From Mugil cephalus (Eukaryota > Chordata > Actinopteri > Mugiliformes > Mugilidae), in assembly GCF_022458985.1 (NCBI RefSeq), contig NC_061783.1:18055413-18119412 (forward strand): a stretch of DNA of 64,000 bases, in the 5' to 3' direction. Both the position numbers and the translations under genes were made by a program. Under the pieces are notes generated by a model. That model saw nothing but the letters and a program-made list of their open reading frames with translations. It was not told the origin of the DNA and did not search any database. Numbering within the stretch: the stretch's first letter is position 1; each line of letters begins with the position of its first letter. Shown piece after piece: positions 13,101 to 27,164 of this stretch.

Positions 13101-14942
13101 ATTAAAAAGGCATTAGCCTCCTCTTGGTCCCATGATGGAGGCAGTGTCTGGCTCAGCCACAGCCGCAGGGAACTATTTAAAAGTGGCAGCAGGAAATGGA
13201 TAAGGAAGAGAGCGATAGAAAAACAGAGAAAGAGGGGCTGGTCGTGTAATGAAGGGAAGATTTGCCTATAGAGAGGGAGCGAGAGGCATGTCCGTGTCTG
13301 AGGATGAACAGAGGTCGGGAAGACCGAGGAAGCGAAGGAGGAGGAAGCGGAGATAACTAGCGGTCCACTTACTTGTCCCCCGTGAGCTCGTGTGCTTTCA
13401 GAATTTAATTGATACCAGCCAATTAAAGCCATTCGGGTTTCACCTTGTGGGGGGGTCAGGAGAGGTGGAAGTCAGGGGTTGAGAACGGGATGAAGGGGGT
13501 GCTGGGGGATGGGGAGGAGGGTGAAGAGAGGAGGTGGAGAGCGCAGAGCGGAAACACGGGTGCAAGCGTTTGCTGCACATCATTAGTAAATAAGTAGTCT
13601 GGAGAAGATAGAGGAGGGTGGGAGGAGAAACACCGTGTTGACGGATAAGAGGAAAGTTGCTCAGAGGCTGGGATAAATTATGCAGGGAGAACTATCAAAC
13701 ATCGTTACGGCTGCGTCTGAAGCGCTGTTAAACAGCAGAAATGCGCATTGCTGAAGAAAATCCATGTTCCAAGTTTCAAGAGATGATATTGTGCAAATTT
13801 GTAGTGGTTCTTAAGATTCAAGCAAAGGACCCAAAGAAAATGAGAAACATATTCTAACGAAGAAAAAGAGGCGCCGGGTACACAGGAAAGACACTGAATG
13901 ATTACAGAACTGCTCCTTCTCAGCAATTAGTGAACCCAATCAACATCAACAACCGCAGCCCTGGCTTTAACAATCGATGGCCTAAACCTGAGCACAACAA
14001 TTTGGATGATTGCGCCTCGTTAGGAGATGTTGAGAGCTTCCTGACAGATTAAACGCAAGGCAAGAATGTCAAGTAAAAGACTTTTAGTCTTGAAGGTCAC
14101 CTGCAATACTGCGTATAGTTTAATCGATTTCCTTTTCAGTACTTCCGGGGCTTATGCACTTAAAAGTGGTAACCATTGCATCACAATGTCCACATTTCTA
14201 TATAAAATATCATATATAGTGATTAACCAACAGAGAATAAATGCTATGCTTAGCTGTACAAAAACACTCGCTGCTCTCATCAGCATCACAGTCAATGTAA
14301 TCAGTTAAAAAACAATAAAATTTCCATTGTCACCCTGCTCACATGAAGAGCCCAATAAACTGATGGAGACCAGAAACAGAGCAAGTTTCCTGAAGCAGCC
14401 ATCTAATACCTGGCTAACTCAACAGTGAGCAGAGAGGTGAAGCTTGAGTGGAGCTGAGCCTGGAGAGTGATGTAGACGCAGACTGTAAGGAAGCTGTGAT
14501 GTCCCCCACCTGTCCCTTAAAGAGGATTCACACTTAATTATCCAGAACTTATGGCTTCGCTGTAGCTGCGATGAATGAGTTGCGTACAAACTCACCACCC
14601 ATACGATTATCATGAATGAAGAAATCAGCAATAGAGATCAAAACAATTGTTTGCAATCTATGTTAATAGCGTGCACTGCAGAGTGATTATTTTAACGTAT
14701 CAGTATTAAACTGTTCACACGGTTGTACAGACTCGTACAATATAAATACTGAAGCACTATATCTCAAAAAGTATAAATATAGATATTTGCATATATAATG
14801 TGCTCACACATGGGCAAATTTGTGTATCTTACAAACTGAATGACTAGCAATGTTTAGAAAACGGGTCCAAAATGAGAAATTGAGCATTTTATTGTCTACT
14901 ACAACTACTGCTACAAAAAAAGATAAATGGTGTGATTACATT
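10151..14942. other. Intergenic, no gene recognised
   Basis: No host coding exon is recognised. It holds one Tc1 transposase scrap (11660-11716). The stretches 12400-12680 and 13000-13200 are low in simple repeats and rich in ATTA-type motifs; they could be conserved non-coding sequence, but that cannot be judged without alignment. A G-rich, C-poor plus strand runs from about 13440 to 13650. Confidence 0.5.
11660..11716 (+). pseudogene. Tc1/mariner transposase fragment
   Basis: One frame reads EHKHTISTVKHGGGSIKVG, matching the conserved 'TVKHGGGS(I/V)M' block of Tc1-like transposases. Neither the DDE residues nor TIRs are found around it, so this is a short orphan relic. Confidence 0.7.
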
Positions 14943-15683
14943 TAGGGATGTCACGATTACAGTCAGAAAATTTATCCCGATATTACGATAATCACGGTTA
15001 TTACGTGTTGATTGATTTCACAAATGTATTCACATGTAAAATCACATGAACACTCCTTAAAGGTCTTAAAGTTTCCTTTTTTTTTCTTCTATCTTTTGAT
15101 GCCATAATACAATTATATTACTAATTAAATGATCCAATATTTGTACTTGTACACACATACACCTGAGCAAAAAGAGAAACCGATAATTTAACATGCAGCG
15201 TTGGTCACCACCATCATATGATATTGTCAACAGACCAGTATGTAGCGAGAATGTAAGCGGTCAAAAGATGAGATTATAAACAGAAACGGACATGTGGTGT
15301 TAAACTTCTGGGCAACAATAACCTCATTCTTTATTGATAAACCGAGCGGCGTCCAGCGGATTGAGACACTTGAGAAAGTTTACAAAGTGACCGGTGGTAA
15401 CCGGTAGATTAAGAACCCCAAAGAGCAGATACTGAGCAAGATAGTTATCTGTTGTTTACCTTAGTAGTTGCGTGTACCTGAGAGACATGTGGCAGTGGTG
15501 TATTTGCGTCAACAAAAATAATTTGAAGGAGCGGTGGCTTTGTTTTCGTTACGTTTGAGTTGCCCTTAACTGTGGTTCCGGCATAATATTTTTTCTGACG
15601 GTATTCAGGGAACGTCACGATCAATTAATTGTAGCGCTTAATACCGCGATTAATTGTGAAATCGAGTAATCGTGACATCCCTA
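14943..15683. mobile_element. hAT-like non-autonomous element (741 bp)
   Basis: The ends are an 18-bp inverted repeat: TAGGGATGTCACGATTAC on the left, with its exact reverse complement at 15666-15683 on the right. Flanks ATTACATT and GTTACAAT match at 6 of 8 positions, consistent with an aged 8-bp hAT TSD. The termini are rich in ATTA/TAAT with further internal palindromy. No transposase frame. Confidence 0.8.
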
Positions 15684-16134
15684 GTTACAATGCCAGTCAA
15701 AGAGTTAAACATCAGCATTGGATGAAAGACCGACCGATTGTTGTGATCATTCTATTTTTCTAAGCTTAACAAAACAACCAGTTTAAACATAAGAGGAAAA
15801 ACTATTAATTGTAAAGCTGCTCACAACAGTAAAGGTGAACAGACAATAAAGGAAAGACTGAGAGGCCGGATCTGACAGAAGAAATTATAAAGTCAAGGAA
15901 ACATGATAAACCTTGACAAGCAGTTAAGTGAATATACATTTACAGAGACTTCAGGATGGCTGAAGGAAACGCAGACGGACAAGCTGCCTCCTTATTTGTC
16001 AACAGTGCAGATTCGTATGTACGCGCCCTTTGCCCTCCTTGTGGTGACGGGAGGAAGAATAAACGAGCGTAGCTGTCACCACTAAGGCCCGTGTGTCTGT
16101 CCATCCACTGACAGGCCGGAGAAACAGGACGGCA

Positions 16135-16219
<85 letters not shown>

Positions 16220-17514
16220 GCAGCTCAGTGGAAGAAGAGGACGGGGTCAGACAGGCAAGCGCAGCAGAACGTAATAGCTAAAAAGGAATTGTGGGTAAAA
16301 TAGCCAGAGACCGACAGGAGGTTGGCTCAGTGGGAAGTCAAGGAACAGGTGAGGAGTTTGTCTGAGAGCCAGATAGGCAGAGCTCATGCTGCAGGCGGCT
16401 CAGAGAGGACGCAAACATCGCAGAGATACGGGGAAGCTCTTGTGCCGATGCAGATCAAAAGATCAGGGTCAGGCAGACAGGCAGGACTCAGGTGGAAGGA
16501 AGCGGATTAGCTAATGTGATTTTTTCCTTCTTCCTTTGTACGGTAACAGCTATATAGCAGGCAGCCAGAGGTTATTTCACAGGAAATAAAGTCTGAGTTC
16601 AGGTGAAAAAGGCGAGAATCTGAAGCGAGGAGGGATGTGTTGGACCTGCTCGGGGACTGCGCCGATGTGTGAGCGATGTGCCGTTTGAATGATTCAGAGC
16701 ACTGACAGGCAGCAAAGTGAAAGGACTGATGTAACACTGCAGACGGTGTAAACAGCCTTTTGTAACGATGCAAATGAACACACTAGAAAAAGACTCGGAT
16801 GTGTCATTTGGTTTGAGCTCGTTCTATATATTGTATCTAATTAATGGGTCCTCAAACATTTGGTGTCTGTTGTTTCTCCCGGATGCCGCGACAAAAATCA
16901 GACATCAGATCTGCGCACAGCGGAGAGCCCCACGAGAAACTAATTTTCAGGAAATGACATCTGTTGTTTACCGAGTCACATTAGTATAACAAAGCTAGCA
17001 ATATTATTGTGGGGGGAAAAAAAATATAAAGTAACTATGAATCTTCACACATTAGCTGCATATTCTCACACAACTCCCACAAGCTGTCTATTCTCCCGAC
17101 AGAACTCATCAGACTTTGAGCCTCTGACTGACTCATAGTTTGCGTCTGACTCATATTTTGAATATCATCGTCTCCTCCGGGCTGATTTTCGTCTTTCCAC
17201 GCAGTCCTTTGTGAGTGCGCTGATCAAACCTGATGATGCCGAGCAAACTACTGGGAGGAAGTTTGGAGTGCCACTGCACACAATGCAGAAGAGAAAAGGC
17301 TCTGTCTTAAATTATACGAGGGCGAGACGACACAAACAACGGCGAGGCTTTCGCTTGTACGAGCCGAGGTACGAGAACGTGGACAACCCAGTTAATTTAA
17401 CCTTGGATACGTTTTAAACAAACAGACAAACGCCTCATGTTAACACTCCAAGCAGAAAAATGTTTGAAAGCTGGAATGAAGCTGGACATGATGATCTACA
17501 CATCATGTAAAGAC
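15684..17514. other. Intergenic with a long TG microsatellite
   Basis: No coding exon recognised. The main structure is the long TG tract at 16137; the poly-Val/Cys reading frame across it is an artefact of the dinucleotide. Confidence 0.6.
16137..16217. repeat. (TG)40 microsatellite
   Basis: About 81 bp of uninterrupted TG. Tracts of this length are normally polymorphic and can adopt Z-DNA. Confidence 0.97.
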
Positions 17515-17719
17515 TACATCGATCAGGCATAACATTATCACCACCTCACTGACATTGTGTATGTCTCCCTTGTGCAGTTGAATGGACATGGGCCTTCTTA
17601 AGACGTCCTGTGGTCAAAATGTTTCCCTGCAGAACTTTGCATCATCACAAGACGGTCAATGCTATTTACGTTTCCTGTCCCTATTTACGTTTTCCATAAT
17701 GTTGTGGCTGATCAGTGTA
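17515..17719. mobile_element. MITE, TACAC(C/T)GATCAGGC family, short copy
   Basis: The left end TACATCGATCAGGCATAACA and the right end (reverse complement TACACTGATCAGCCACAACA) form long imperfect TIRs bounded by TA. Two more copies lie in the window (38697-38845 partial, 60634-61077 full length). Length is 205 bp. The superfamily is not certain; the terminal TA would fit a Tc1/mariner-type 2-bp TSD. Confidence 0.75.
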
Positions 17720-20615
17720 CTTGTGTCATTTAAAAAAAAAAAAAAAAAAAGTTCTACCTTGATTGATGTTAAGTAAACACAATTAGTGACATGTGTGATG
17801 ACAACACATGTTTGCTACTAGTCACATGTTGGAGTTTGATCCTCAAACTCTTCATACAGCAAAATATTCATTAGCAATGCATTCAATCTAAAATGAATGT
17901 ATTAGAAAATACCTCTTAGAAAATAACTTATATCAACAAACTTGCAATATGCACCTCTGATCACTAACAATTCATTGAATTAAAGATGCATGTCGACATC
18001 ACAAAGCACACAGGTGTGTATCAAACACAGCTCTGTATCCCCCACCTCCTCTATAGTCACCTGAAGGTCTGATTAAAACTTCTCTCAGCACTAAAACAAA
18101 ACAGCGGTGGAGAAAAAAAAAATTGCTCCCAGACATTTTCAACAAGTGGAAAAACAATCAATAAATTATATATATTTTAGACAATTTAAGATTTAAAATA
18201 ACGTCGACAGGTGTGTGGACAACAGCGGGCCAGCTAAACAGGACGTATCTTAAATTGGCATCACGATAATTAGTTTTCGACAACAAACACAGCATTTAAC
18301 TGACCTTGTTGTTGAAGCACGTCCTCCACTCTTCATTGAAGTGTGCTGCTCCACTTCCATGTCACAAAACGGCTCAATTTGCTTGTAGTGGTATTTAAAT
18401 CATGTGCAGACATGTCTTCCCTCCATGCTGCTGCATCACCGACGAGACAAAGTTGGTTCTGCTCACTTGCGTTGAAACGTCGCTGTTTGCTAACGACCCA
18501 ACAATAATTCCTCGCATATTATTTGACTTATTTGTATCCTCTCGCAACGCGACAACGGATTGCGTCTAAATTTTCATTTTCAAACAACGTAGTGTTGTTT
18601 TTTATCTAATTAACTTCACCTGGTGTCCCGTCAGGCTACAGGCTGCGTTACATAAACCAGCCGCTAGGTGCGCTGTTTCCCTCGTTTGGAAGTGACAGGT
18701 GTATATGTCTTTTAGCATGTAGCTAGCTACACCTAATACAGTCTGATACAGCAACACTGCACCCTACCCCGCTCTTCTTTAACGTGTTGCAAATTGCACA
18801 CATACTTCTTTGTATATATTGTATATTTCATAATGAAAATTGTTTGTTTTGTTTTTTTTTGTTTTTAAGATATTTTCCTCCTAAATATACCGTATACTGG
18901 AAGGTCTGGTACAACGTGTAACTGGAGTCAAATTCCTCGTGTGTGTGCATACGTGCTGAAATAAAACGAATTAAAATGTATAGTATTAGAATGTATAGTT
19001 GTGGTGCTGTGGTGCATTATGTGTCAGTGGATGCTAATGTTATGTCCAAACCAATATATCAGTGAAATTGTATAATGCCTGCAAAGATGAAACACTTTAA
19101 CCTTGGTGGAGGTAGGATTTGCAGCAGCCCTGCAGCTTTAGACTGTTTCAGCTTTACTTATCCTTTACGTATCCTGATAAACTGGTGTAATGGTGATAAT
19201 GCACGTCCAAAGTAAGTGCCATTTCTTTCCATTTCCGATTAATCTGTCAAGAGAGTTGTTATATAAATAATAAGCATCCAGCACAAGTGTCCAGAGAGTC
19301 CAGGTTATGTCTCCCTAATTTTGTCCCAAAAATGGCCATTTTTGTCTTACCATTAGCAATTTAAAAATATGTTTCTGATTAATTTCATGTTCCTGCTGTA
19401 TATATATATATATTTTGTTTTTTTTTCACAGCATCTTCGGATCTGTCCTCATACTCTCAAGATTAATGCGCAGCGATCCAGGTTTATGGTGCAACCTGTT
19501 CTCTTCTATGAGGTTACCTTAGACAGACCACTGAGTCTAATAAACTACGGAGCAGAAGGCTCATCAGCTTCTTTTTACAGGAGACTGGCGTATGTTTTAA
19601 TCAACCCCTGGCCTCACTGCAGCTCTGAATGCATTAACTGACAGGTTAAAACTTTAGGTCGTATAACTTATTCTCATTTAGGTCGAACATCTTCTTTTAT
19701 CTTCTAAACTTTAAACAGTAAAAGAGCAGGACGGAACTTTTCCGCATCTGGAGGAAGTTGCTGAAATAGCTGGACAGTAATGAGACGACAGCAACGCGGA
19801 CATTTTTGCTGATGCCTGTAAAACTATGCAATCCAATTAATAATAAAGTCCACCCTCTCACATTTCCACATCGCCCCCATATTCCATCTTCTTCTTATTA
19901 TGAAACTGTGCTTAATTCACGCTCAGAGGGCGTTGCGTTCCCGGGAGAACTCTCCTTCAACAACTCCCCAAAAAAGGTCGAAGAAAGTTGAAAGGCCATC
20001 CGTCCCCAACCCTATTCTCTCACGGATGATTTAGTTGCTGTGTTTGCATGCAGGCACTACTCCAGGGATCAAACTGGGACAAGGGGAAAGGCACTATGAC
20101 AACAAAGTCGGGCTGGCTGTTTATTATAATAATAAATGGCCTGGGGTCAGTGAGAGGGACCCTGGTAACGGGGTTAATGACATGAGGCTTAGATGGAAAA
20201 TCCATGCAGGATGTGCATATATCAACGCAGGAATGCATGGATTTGTGTCTCTGTACAATTACTGATATGTGACAGATGTATTTATGTGTTGGTGTTAGCG
20301 TGTGTGCAGGCTAAAGGTGAGATGTGATTGATTTGTACGAATTTTTATCTACATGTATTCATATTTACGTGCAACATTTTGCCGATAGAGTAAATCAATC
20401 CAGTTAATGCGTACTTTTAATTACTCACACTTGGAAATGTAAGTACAGGTTGTCAATTTCTGTGTTAACATACTAATTATAAAATCAGATTATCCGCAAA
20501 ATACAGAAAGGTGTTCTGTCTTTTTTTTTATGTGTAGAAAATAATACTGAATCTTTTCAAAACGTGCATGAATAAACATTAAGAATAATATATATATATT
20601 CACTTTAATGCTTAA
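17720..20615. other. Intergenic, no gene recognised
   Basis: A run of A (about 17731-17749) adjoins the MITE. Elsewhere the sequence is AT-rich with short homopolymers. No coding exon, RNA gene or element with readable ends found. Confidence 0.6.
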
Positions 20616-21182
20616 CATCCTGAGACCCCACGTCCTCATATGGGGACATGAAGTTTTAGTTTTTTTTATTGCAGCTTATTCTGCTTGATTTAAACCCACT
20701 GTCCTCATCAGTGGATGCCTTAGTCTGTCATCTAGTGGTGGCAAAGGGTCAATACACTAGTCGATGCAAAAACACGATACAGACGATCACGGGACTCGAG
20801 TGGACAAGGTAGAAAACTTCATTGAATTTTAAGTTTGAAACCTGTTTATTTACGCTTATTGATGTTTCTAGTTTGATATGACGCGCAAATTTAACAAATT
20901 TTAACAACAGCTATGAGCTACAGCATTGAAAATTAGCAAGTACTCGTTTGAGGACGTTACAACTTCATTGCTCTGTCTTTGCTCAGCCATGTACAGGTAT
21001 CAAAATAAACAGTTTTATGTTTTGTCACACTCAATAAAAATAATAAAATAATCCTAGTGTCCAGGTATGAGGACATAGTTTGTTCTTGTTTTGTTTTTTG
21101 AAGATGATGCTAAGTCTTACATGTCCTACTAATCCCAAATATAGAAAAACTCATGCCAAATAAAAGCTTGGGTCTCAGGAAG
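20616..21182. mobile_element. piggyBac-like non-autonomous element with TTAA target
   Basis: Both flanks are TTAA (20612-20615 and 21183-21186), the signature target duplication of piggyBac. The ends are CATCCTGAGACCC and, reading inward from the right, CTTCCTGAGACCC, a TIR with one mismatch. The 567-bp interior has no transposase frame. It contains 'CCTCATATGGGGACAT' near the left end and a related 'AGGTATGAGGACATA' near the right, so subterminal repeats may exist. Confidence 0.75.
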
Positions 21183-21186
21183 TTAA

Positions 21187-23033
21187 AATAAAAAGACTGC
21201 ATGAGACTATTAACTTATACTTGTGGAATTTTCCATGGTTTTGGCCAATTTAAGACACAACGTGGGTTACAATAGATAGCACTGCCTGCAGCTGACGTTC
21301 GCTCCTGTCCCCATACAATGGTTGCTATTTTAGGAGGCTGAAATAACTGCATCTTATTTTCATTTTCCGTTTGTTATGCAATCAGGCTTAATCAACTGAA
21401 ATAACGCATCCGCTCTCCCTGTGTGGTAGAAGTAATTGGAAACCGGAGTTTGAGAAAAGTTTTTTCTTCTTCTTTTTTTTTTTTTGCCACATTAAATATA
21501 AATATCACTCTCAAGTTTGTTTGGAAGATATCTAGCATGCATAAAACTAAGCTTTTGTTGTGGAGAGATAGCATTCCTTAGTCTGTGCAATCAAAATCCA
21601 CAGTAGTTACGTATGCACAGTTATGTGGCAGGCTGTTTCCTGGAGTCAGGTAGAAGTTTAACACAATGACCGTGGTTTATTTGCCCAGTCTACATTCTTT
21701 GTGGGCTAAGCTGAGTCATCTGGCTCGTGGGCGCGTCTGAGTAGTATCAGTCTTTTACTCAAGAGACAGAGGACAGGAGTGAAAAAGGCTGTGACTGACT
21801 TCAATTACAACCAAAGCTTCCTCGAGCGAAATGAAGTGGCTGACGTCTCTCTGACAAAAAAAAAAAAAAAATAGGGCAATGTATGGAGTACATTAGCTGC
21901 ACAGCAGATATATAAATACTCCTCCAGCGTGCTTTTTCTTGACTTTTTCACCTGCTTACCTCAGCAAGACTCTCACCGTATGGAAAACACCTGCAGGGTC
22001 TCTGAACTGAAATCCATTTATAAGCTCAAACATTAACAAAATGTGACTCCTGCTATTTTCTTTCTTTCTACATAATAAGTAATTTAATCTTTTATGAACC
22101 GCTGCTTATAATGTGCAACTCGCACCTGTTTCAGGAAGTGGAACCTGAATCTATTATAGAAGCTGTTTAAGTTGCACCGTGTCACCGTGTTTTCTGATGC
22201 CGTAGTCAGTCAGTAAAATCACGTATGAATAATGTTGCTTGGATAAGCTCAAATACCATCGCCATAATGGCGTACAAGGAGAAAGCGTGTGAGAGCACAT
22301 GCCCTGACACGGAGGTCAGTTTGCAGTGCGCGTGAGTGGTGTAGTGTGCAGGCGTTGAGAGGGTTTGTACCATACGGGGTGAGGAAAGGTTACAAAGCCT
22401 AGTAGGCAGTAGTTTTGAGTAATGGACAGTGAACCGGTTAATGTCAGAGGTTACTAGCTCCGGGCTAGGTAACCTCTAACCTGCTTCCAGGCAGATTTGC
22501 AGAGCGGTAAAAAAAAAAAAAAAACACCAGCCGGACAAACCTTTAATAGGTCATAGAATCAGGCGTATGATGGATGGGGACATCGCTACCGTCTGGGAGC
22601 GCACGATACAGAGGAGAGTGATTGACTGGAATTTAGCAGAAACAGACCTGACTGTGTGGCCTGACAGGGACTGATAGCCTCGCTGTCATCAGTCTGGGTC
22701 ACAGCAGTGGAGGTCTGCACTCTGTCTGGGAGGTCAAGAGCGAGGGGCGGCTGCAAGGTGGCTGAGAGTATGGACGACTGCCACCGAGCGCATTGGAGCA
22801 GAACGCTTCTAGAATAGGAAACAAAAGAAACCATGAATACGTATCATTATGACAGCGCCCTCTAGTGGCCACCGATCAGCAAGGAGCCCAGAGTGTGTTC
22901 TCCTTTTATAACTCACAGTTTATCATTATTATGAACCGTTACTGATTTCATTTTACAAATTTACAATTTTACCTACCTTATGTCAGAGGCATCCAGTTTG
23001 GTGTTGGTGTTTTCTAAAATACACTACATACTG
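21187..23033. other. Intergenic, no gene recognised
   Basis: Homopolymer A/T runs at about 21473-21485, 21857-21871 and 22509-22524. The 82-codon minus-strand frame near 22586-22834 has no recognisable domain. Nothing else supportable. Confidence 0.55.
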
Positions 23034-23278
23034 CAGGGGTCTTCAACATTTTTCAGGCCAAAATATACATTATTATTATTATAATTTTGCATTCAATATT
23101 AAGCTTTCCCATATCCCTTTACTAAAATGTGTTGGATTCATGTAAATGTGTATTTAAAGCAATTTAAATTTGGTTTGGGAAATTAAAAATATTTATAAAA
23201 AATGTCTAATCAACCAAAGATTTTGCAACCCCCTTTCTGCAGTACCTGGGTCACGGACCCCCCTGTTGAAGACCTATG
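23034..23278 (+). mobile_element. hAT-like MITE with perfect 8-bp TSD
   Basis: The 245-bp element starts CAGGGGTCTTCAACA and ends CTGTTGAAGACCTATG. It is flanked by identical octamers ACATACTG at 23026-23033 and 23279-23286. A perfect 8-bp duplication assigns it to the hAT superfamily. This is the cleanest copy of a family also present at 4664, 27683, 38973 and 44300. Confidence 0.88.
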
Positions 23279-23463
23279 ACATACTGTATCTCTTTGGCAT
23301 AATTTCAGTCTCTTCCCTTGAAACAAGTGCTGTATTTTGTACTTATCTTTCAAAGGATTAAGAAGAAAGTCTTCCACTGGTTTCCCATCAATCTAAAGCC
23401 AAACATCAACAAGGACCATAGTCTGCAATGGCAGCTGGAAGTGATAAACTGAATTAGTTAATT

Positions 23464-23765
23464 AGACTTAGACAGCCTTTATTTGTCATTTAGATTTCCA
23501 TCCAAATGAAATTTCAGTGCAGTAGCTCAGAGCACATCGGAAATACTGATCAGAAACAGTGAATATACAGTATACAGTATATAATTGACACAGTATGAGG
23601 ATAAATATATTGCACAGTGCTATTTACAGCAGTACATGGTGGGGGTGTGAGGGTTCTGTAGTGATAATCTGAGCCCTTGTCAGACAGCGTGTTTTTGCAA
23701 TGTCCCGGACGGGAGCAAGTGAAGTCTCCCTTGATTTTCTCTGCTGTCTTAACCACCCCCTGTAG
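23464..23765 (-). mobile_element. Possible 3' fragment of a non-LTR retrotransposon
   Basis: The stretch starts with 'GACTTAGACAGCCTTTATTTGTCATTT' and runs through 'GAAATTTCAGTGC' and 'ATATTGCACAGTGCTATTTACAG', a pattern I associate with LINE tails in fish genomes, read here on the minus strand. No coding block is present and the boundaries are guesses. Confidence 0.35.
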
Positions 23766-26700
23766 GTGCATTTGAAAGGTCACACAACACTATTACTATT
23801 AGTGTACATGATGGTTCTATCCAACCCCCCCCCCGCCCAACAACAAACCAATTTCAAAAGTCAGCCAACGCTAATAACCCTGCTCATTATCACTGATTGT
23901 GCACGTCATATTGAAATGAAGAAAACAAACACATCATATAACCCAATTAGTGTACATGCAATTAAAAATTATAATTGGTGTTGTGATGCAATAAAAACGA
24001 TCAGTCCAACATTAGCAATTAAACTCCAACTGCAAATACAGTGCCCCATATGCTCTAAGCAGCACTGATTTACCCTGCGTGTTGTGCCCTTTCTGTCAGT
24101 TGAGAATCTTAATCCATTTGTAATAGAGCTAATCAAAAAGGCCGTAATGAAATGAATGAGTGGTTCTTGTATCCTCTGCTAGTATGGACGGAAAGACATT
24201 CATATTTTGTATTTTTTTTTTTTTCTCCACCACCTACACTTGCATGCCTAATCCCTACACCTTCGTTCTATCCGACACCTCTCACACCGCCCCCCACCCT
24301 GCCCGTAAAGCCTATAAATCACATGGTGATAGATTGGCCCCTTTGGGAATATCTCAACCTGGGGCTCAGAGCAAGGGTAGCTCACCAGATATTACTTCTT
24401 TGTTCTGAAACCGCATCGCGAGAGGATATTTACATGAAGGGCACAGATCCCCGTTATCCCGGCTTGAAAGAGGCGAAGAAAGGACTGTGTTCAGACGAAT
24501 TGTCCAAGGACAATAAAAGGCTACGATAACAGACATTTTCGAGGGTCCAAATTGCAGGTTGTACTCAGACTGAGACCTCTAGTGGAACTGAACACAACCA
24601 TCGTCTCCGCTTATATTGCAGCTTCGTAACTTCACCAAGAGTGGGCCATCAGGGCAAATTGTGTGTTTGAGCACGAGAGGCGTAGCTTCGATAGTGAAGC
24701 ATGTTGCTGCTGTGTGATGCGAAGATTCACTGCATACGCATCAGCCTGGGGTCTGTTCGCCTCCCGCAGCCTGTGCCGGAGATAAGTGGTTTATACCATA
24801 GGCCAATGCACTCTAAGCATTCTTACATCACCGTCGCAATGTTGACAAGAGTTCGGTTTAACTCGCGTTTCGCACAGCAAATTAGACACTTTCCGTTTCG
24901 AGTGACCTTCATCCCAACATGCCGCCTCGCCGCATCCTCTTGCCAGCGATCCACCGTGGAAAGCCTGCGAAAATGACACGCTGCGAGGGGCTCGCACCAT
25001 CCATCACACCTCGCAGGAAACAGCGAGGTGGCTGTCACACAATTCCAGACATACTTTTCTTTTTTTAATGTATTTATCTCTGCGCAAGGATGCCAAACGC
25101 AACAAGGTCACCTCACGTCAACACAATTTGCCAAAAATCCCCTTCTGCCAGAAGTCAGTCATCCCGGAACTTCAAATCAGCCGTCTCTGACAGTGGGATT
25201 AAATATTTATGCATCACAGCAAGGGTTCACAGGTACAACAGCAGGAGCAGCACAGTTTAACACATTGCCAGGAGGTGTTAACACCTTACTGTTAATAACT
25301 ATAGACATTATAGACTCCGGGCTATAGACAGGTGGAACGCACAGGGCGCTCAGGTGCTTGAAGGGTACAGCCAACTTTCTTTGCTTTGCTGCCAATTTTT
25401 GTTAAACATATACTCCCCGAGCTTGGTGCAGCTTCCACTAGAGTACTCAAAAACAACAAAAAATATTTGTCACACTGCATAAGTTTTCACCAAGATTGTT
25501 ATATTTTTTGGTTGTGGCTCAATAGATTTTAAAATGCTCTAGGTGGATATGGCACAAAAAAAAAAAGCCATGACAATTTGTACAGAGATTTATAACCCTA
25601 ATCATAGACTGTATGTAAATATGGACAACACGTCGCCACTTCCTTACAAAGAAATGTTGTACCTATTTATTTTTTTCCTACTCTCACAGTCCTATGGACC
25701 GTTGGCGTGGCAACTGGTAGTGATCATGAGGTCACATCCTACTTAATCAGTGATTGTTAGCATGCTAACAACTAAATTTAAGCTGTTGTCATTATGACAT
25801 TTTCAGACACGTTTAGCGTGAACACGCTAACTGCTATTACACTTGGTAACGTTAGCATGCTAACAACGTAACTGTTAGCATGTTACGGTGATGACTTTAG
25901 CAAAAAAAAAAGCGGTAAAGTCAGAGAACAGCTAGCTTGGCTGTTGACTGTGAGTTTTGTTATGATCTGAGATGTCAGCCATCAGTTTGTCGTCTGTAGT
26001 TACATATAAAGTCTATACGTGGTAGCTGTAATACTGACATCATAAGCTTTGTGCATCTATTTTGAAGCAATTTGAAATCATAGATGCTATGGATGATGAC
26101 AACAAACATGCTTATATTGGGTTCACAGACTACACAAACAGTAGGATCCAAATACACATTAAAGTTGTACGTCCTTTAAAAGTTTGAACAACCGTCTCTC
26201 TGGTAAAATGACCAATCAAAAGGTGGACCTCAGACTTACAACAGGAGGAACATAAACATTGCACAAAGACCCAAAGATGCTTTGAAGGAACCTATGAAAC
26301 CTGACAGAAGTCAATGCAACAATAAAACAGAATACAGTTACTCAAAACTGCCCTTGACAACATGCATTAGACTTCCAGGTATACCGGGACTCTTCGATAA
26401 ATAAAAAGAACTCCCTTGCTAAGCCTGCCTGCAATTGCTTTTCTTTATTAAGTGGTCAAAGGCAAGACCTCATTTAGCAGCCTGTGGTTTCATTCCCCCC
26501 TTTCCTCGGTGCCTTCCCTCCATTAGCCTCAACGTCTCATGAGAGAAAAGGAATCTGGTGCAATAATGTACAATGCACAGTGACAAGGAAAAATACTTTT
26601 TAATAAACAAAAATAAGAAGAAAATCCTGCCACGAGGCAAGGCCTGGGACCTTTTGCCGGCTGTCAGTTGAAAGTGTCTTCATCTGTATTATACTGTGAG

Positions 26701-27164
26701 GATTTTTTTTTTTTTGGTGGTCCGTTCCAGATAAGGGTAAATAAAGCCTTTTATTGCCTTGATTCCTTCAAAGATAGACTCAGCTGTGTAATATAGCCAC
26801 CAAGATATCGGGGGATTGGAGCCAAATAAGAATAGCAGCAAGGTAAGGAATATATCATATGAAGATATTTTTGTATTCTTCTTGTGATAAAACTGATGCA
26901 GAGAACTCTTGCAAATTATGTTAGAAAAAGTTTTATTATCCAAAGGGGGGAAAAAAATCATTGTTTTTCTCATAAGCAATCAGTCTGTTTTAAGGGTAAT
27001 GATGAGTGGTAATCATCACAGTGTGCTATTATCCCAATACGTAAATTATACTGAGGTGTTAAAGCAGGTATCATGATTGCACTTTGCATTTTTGATTGAT
27101 TGATCTACATTCCAACCGTCCCCTATGGTCGTAAACTTCAGATAGAACCTTGAAAGAACGGCAT
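23766..27164. other. Intergenic, no gene recognised
   Basis: Pyrimidine-rich tracts around 24215-24300 and T/A homopolymers. A possible TIR element at 25604-26016 is listed separately. Frames of 90-125 codons around 24152-24976 overlap on both strands and show no domain. Confidence 0.5.
25604..26016. mobile_element. Candidate DNA element with TIRs and GTTAGCATGCTAAC repeats
   Basis: Left ATAGACTGTATGTAAATA and right TTACATATAAAGTCTAT are imperfect inverted repeats. Inside are two copies of the palindrome GTTAGCATGCTAAC (25756-25769 and 25851-25864) and a third degenerate one near 25874. No clear TSD, so the boundaries are tentative. Confidence 0.4.
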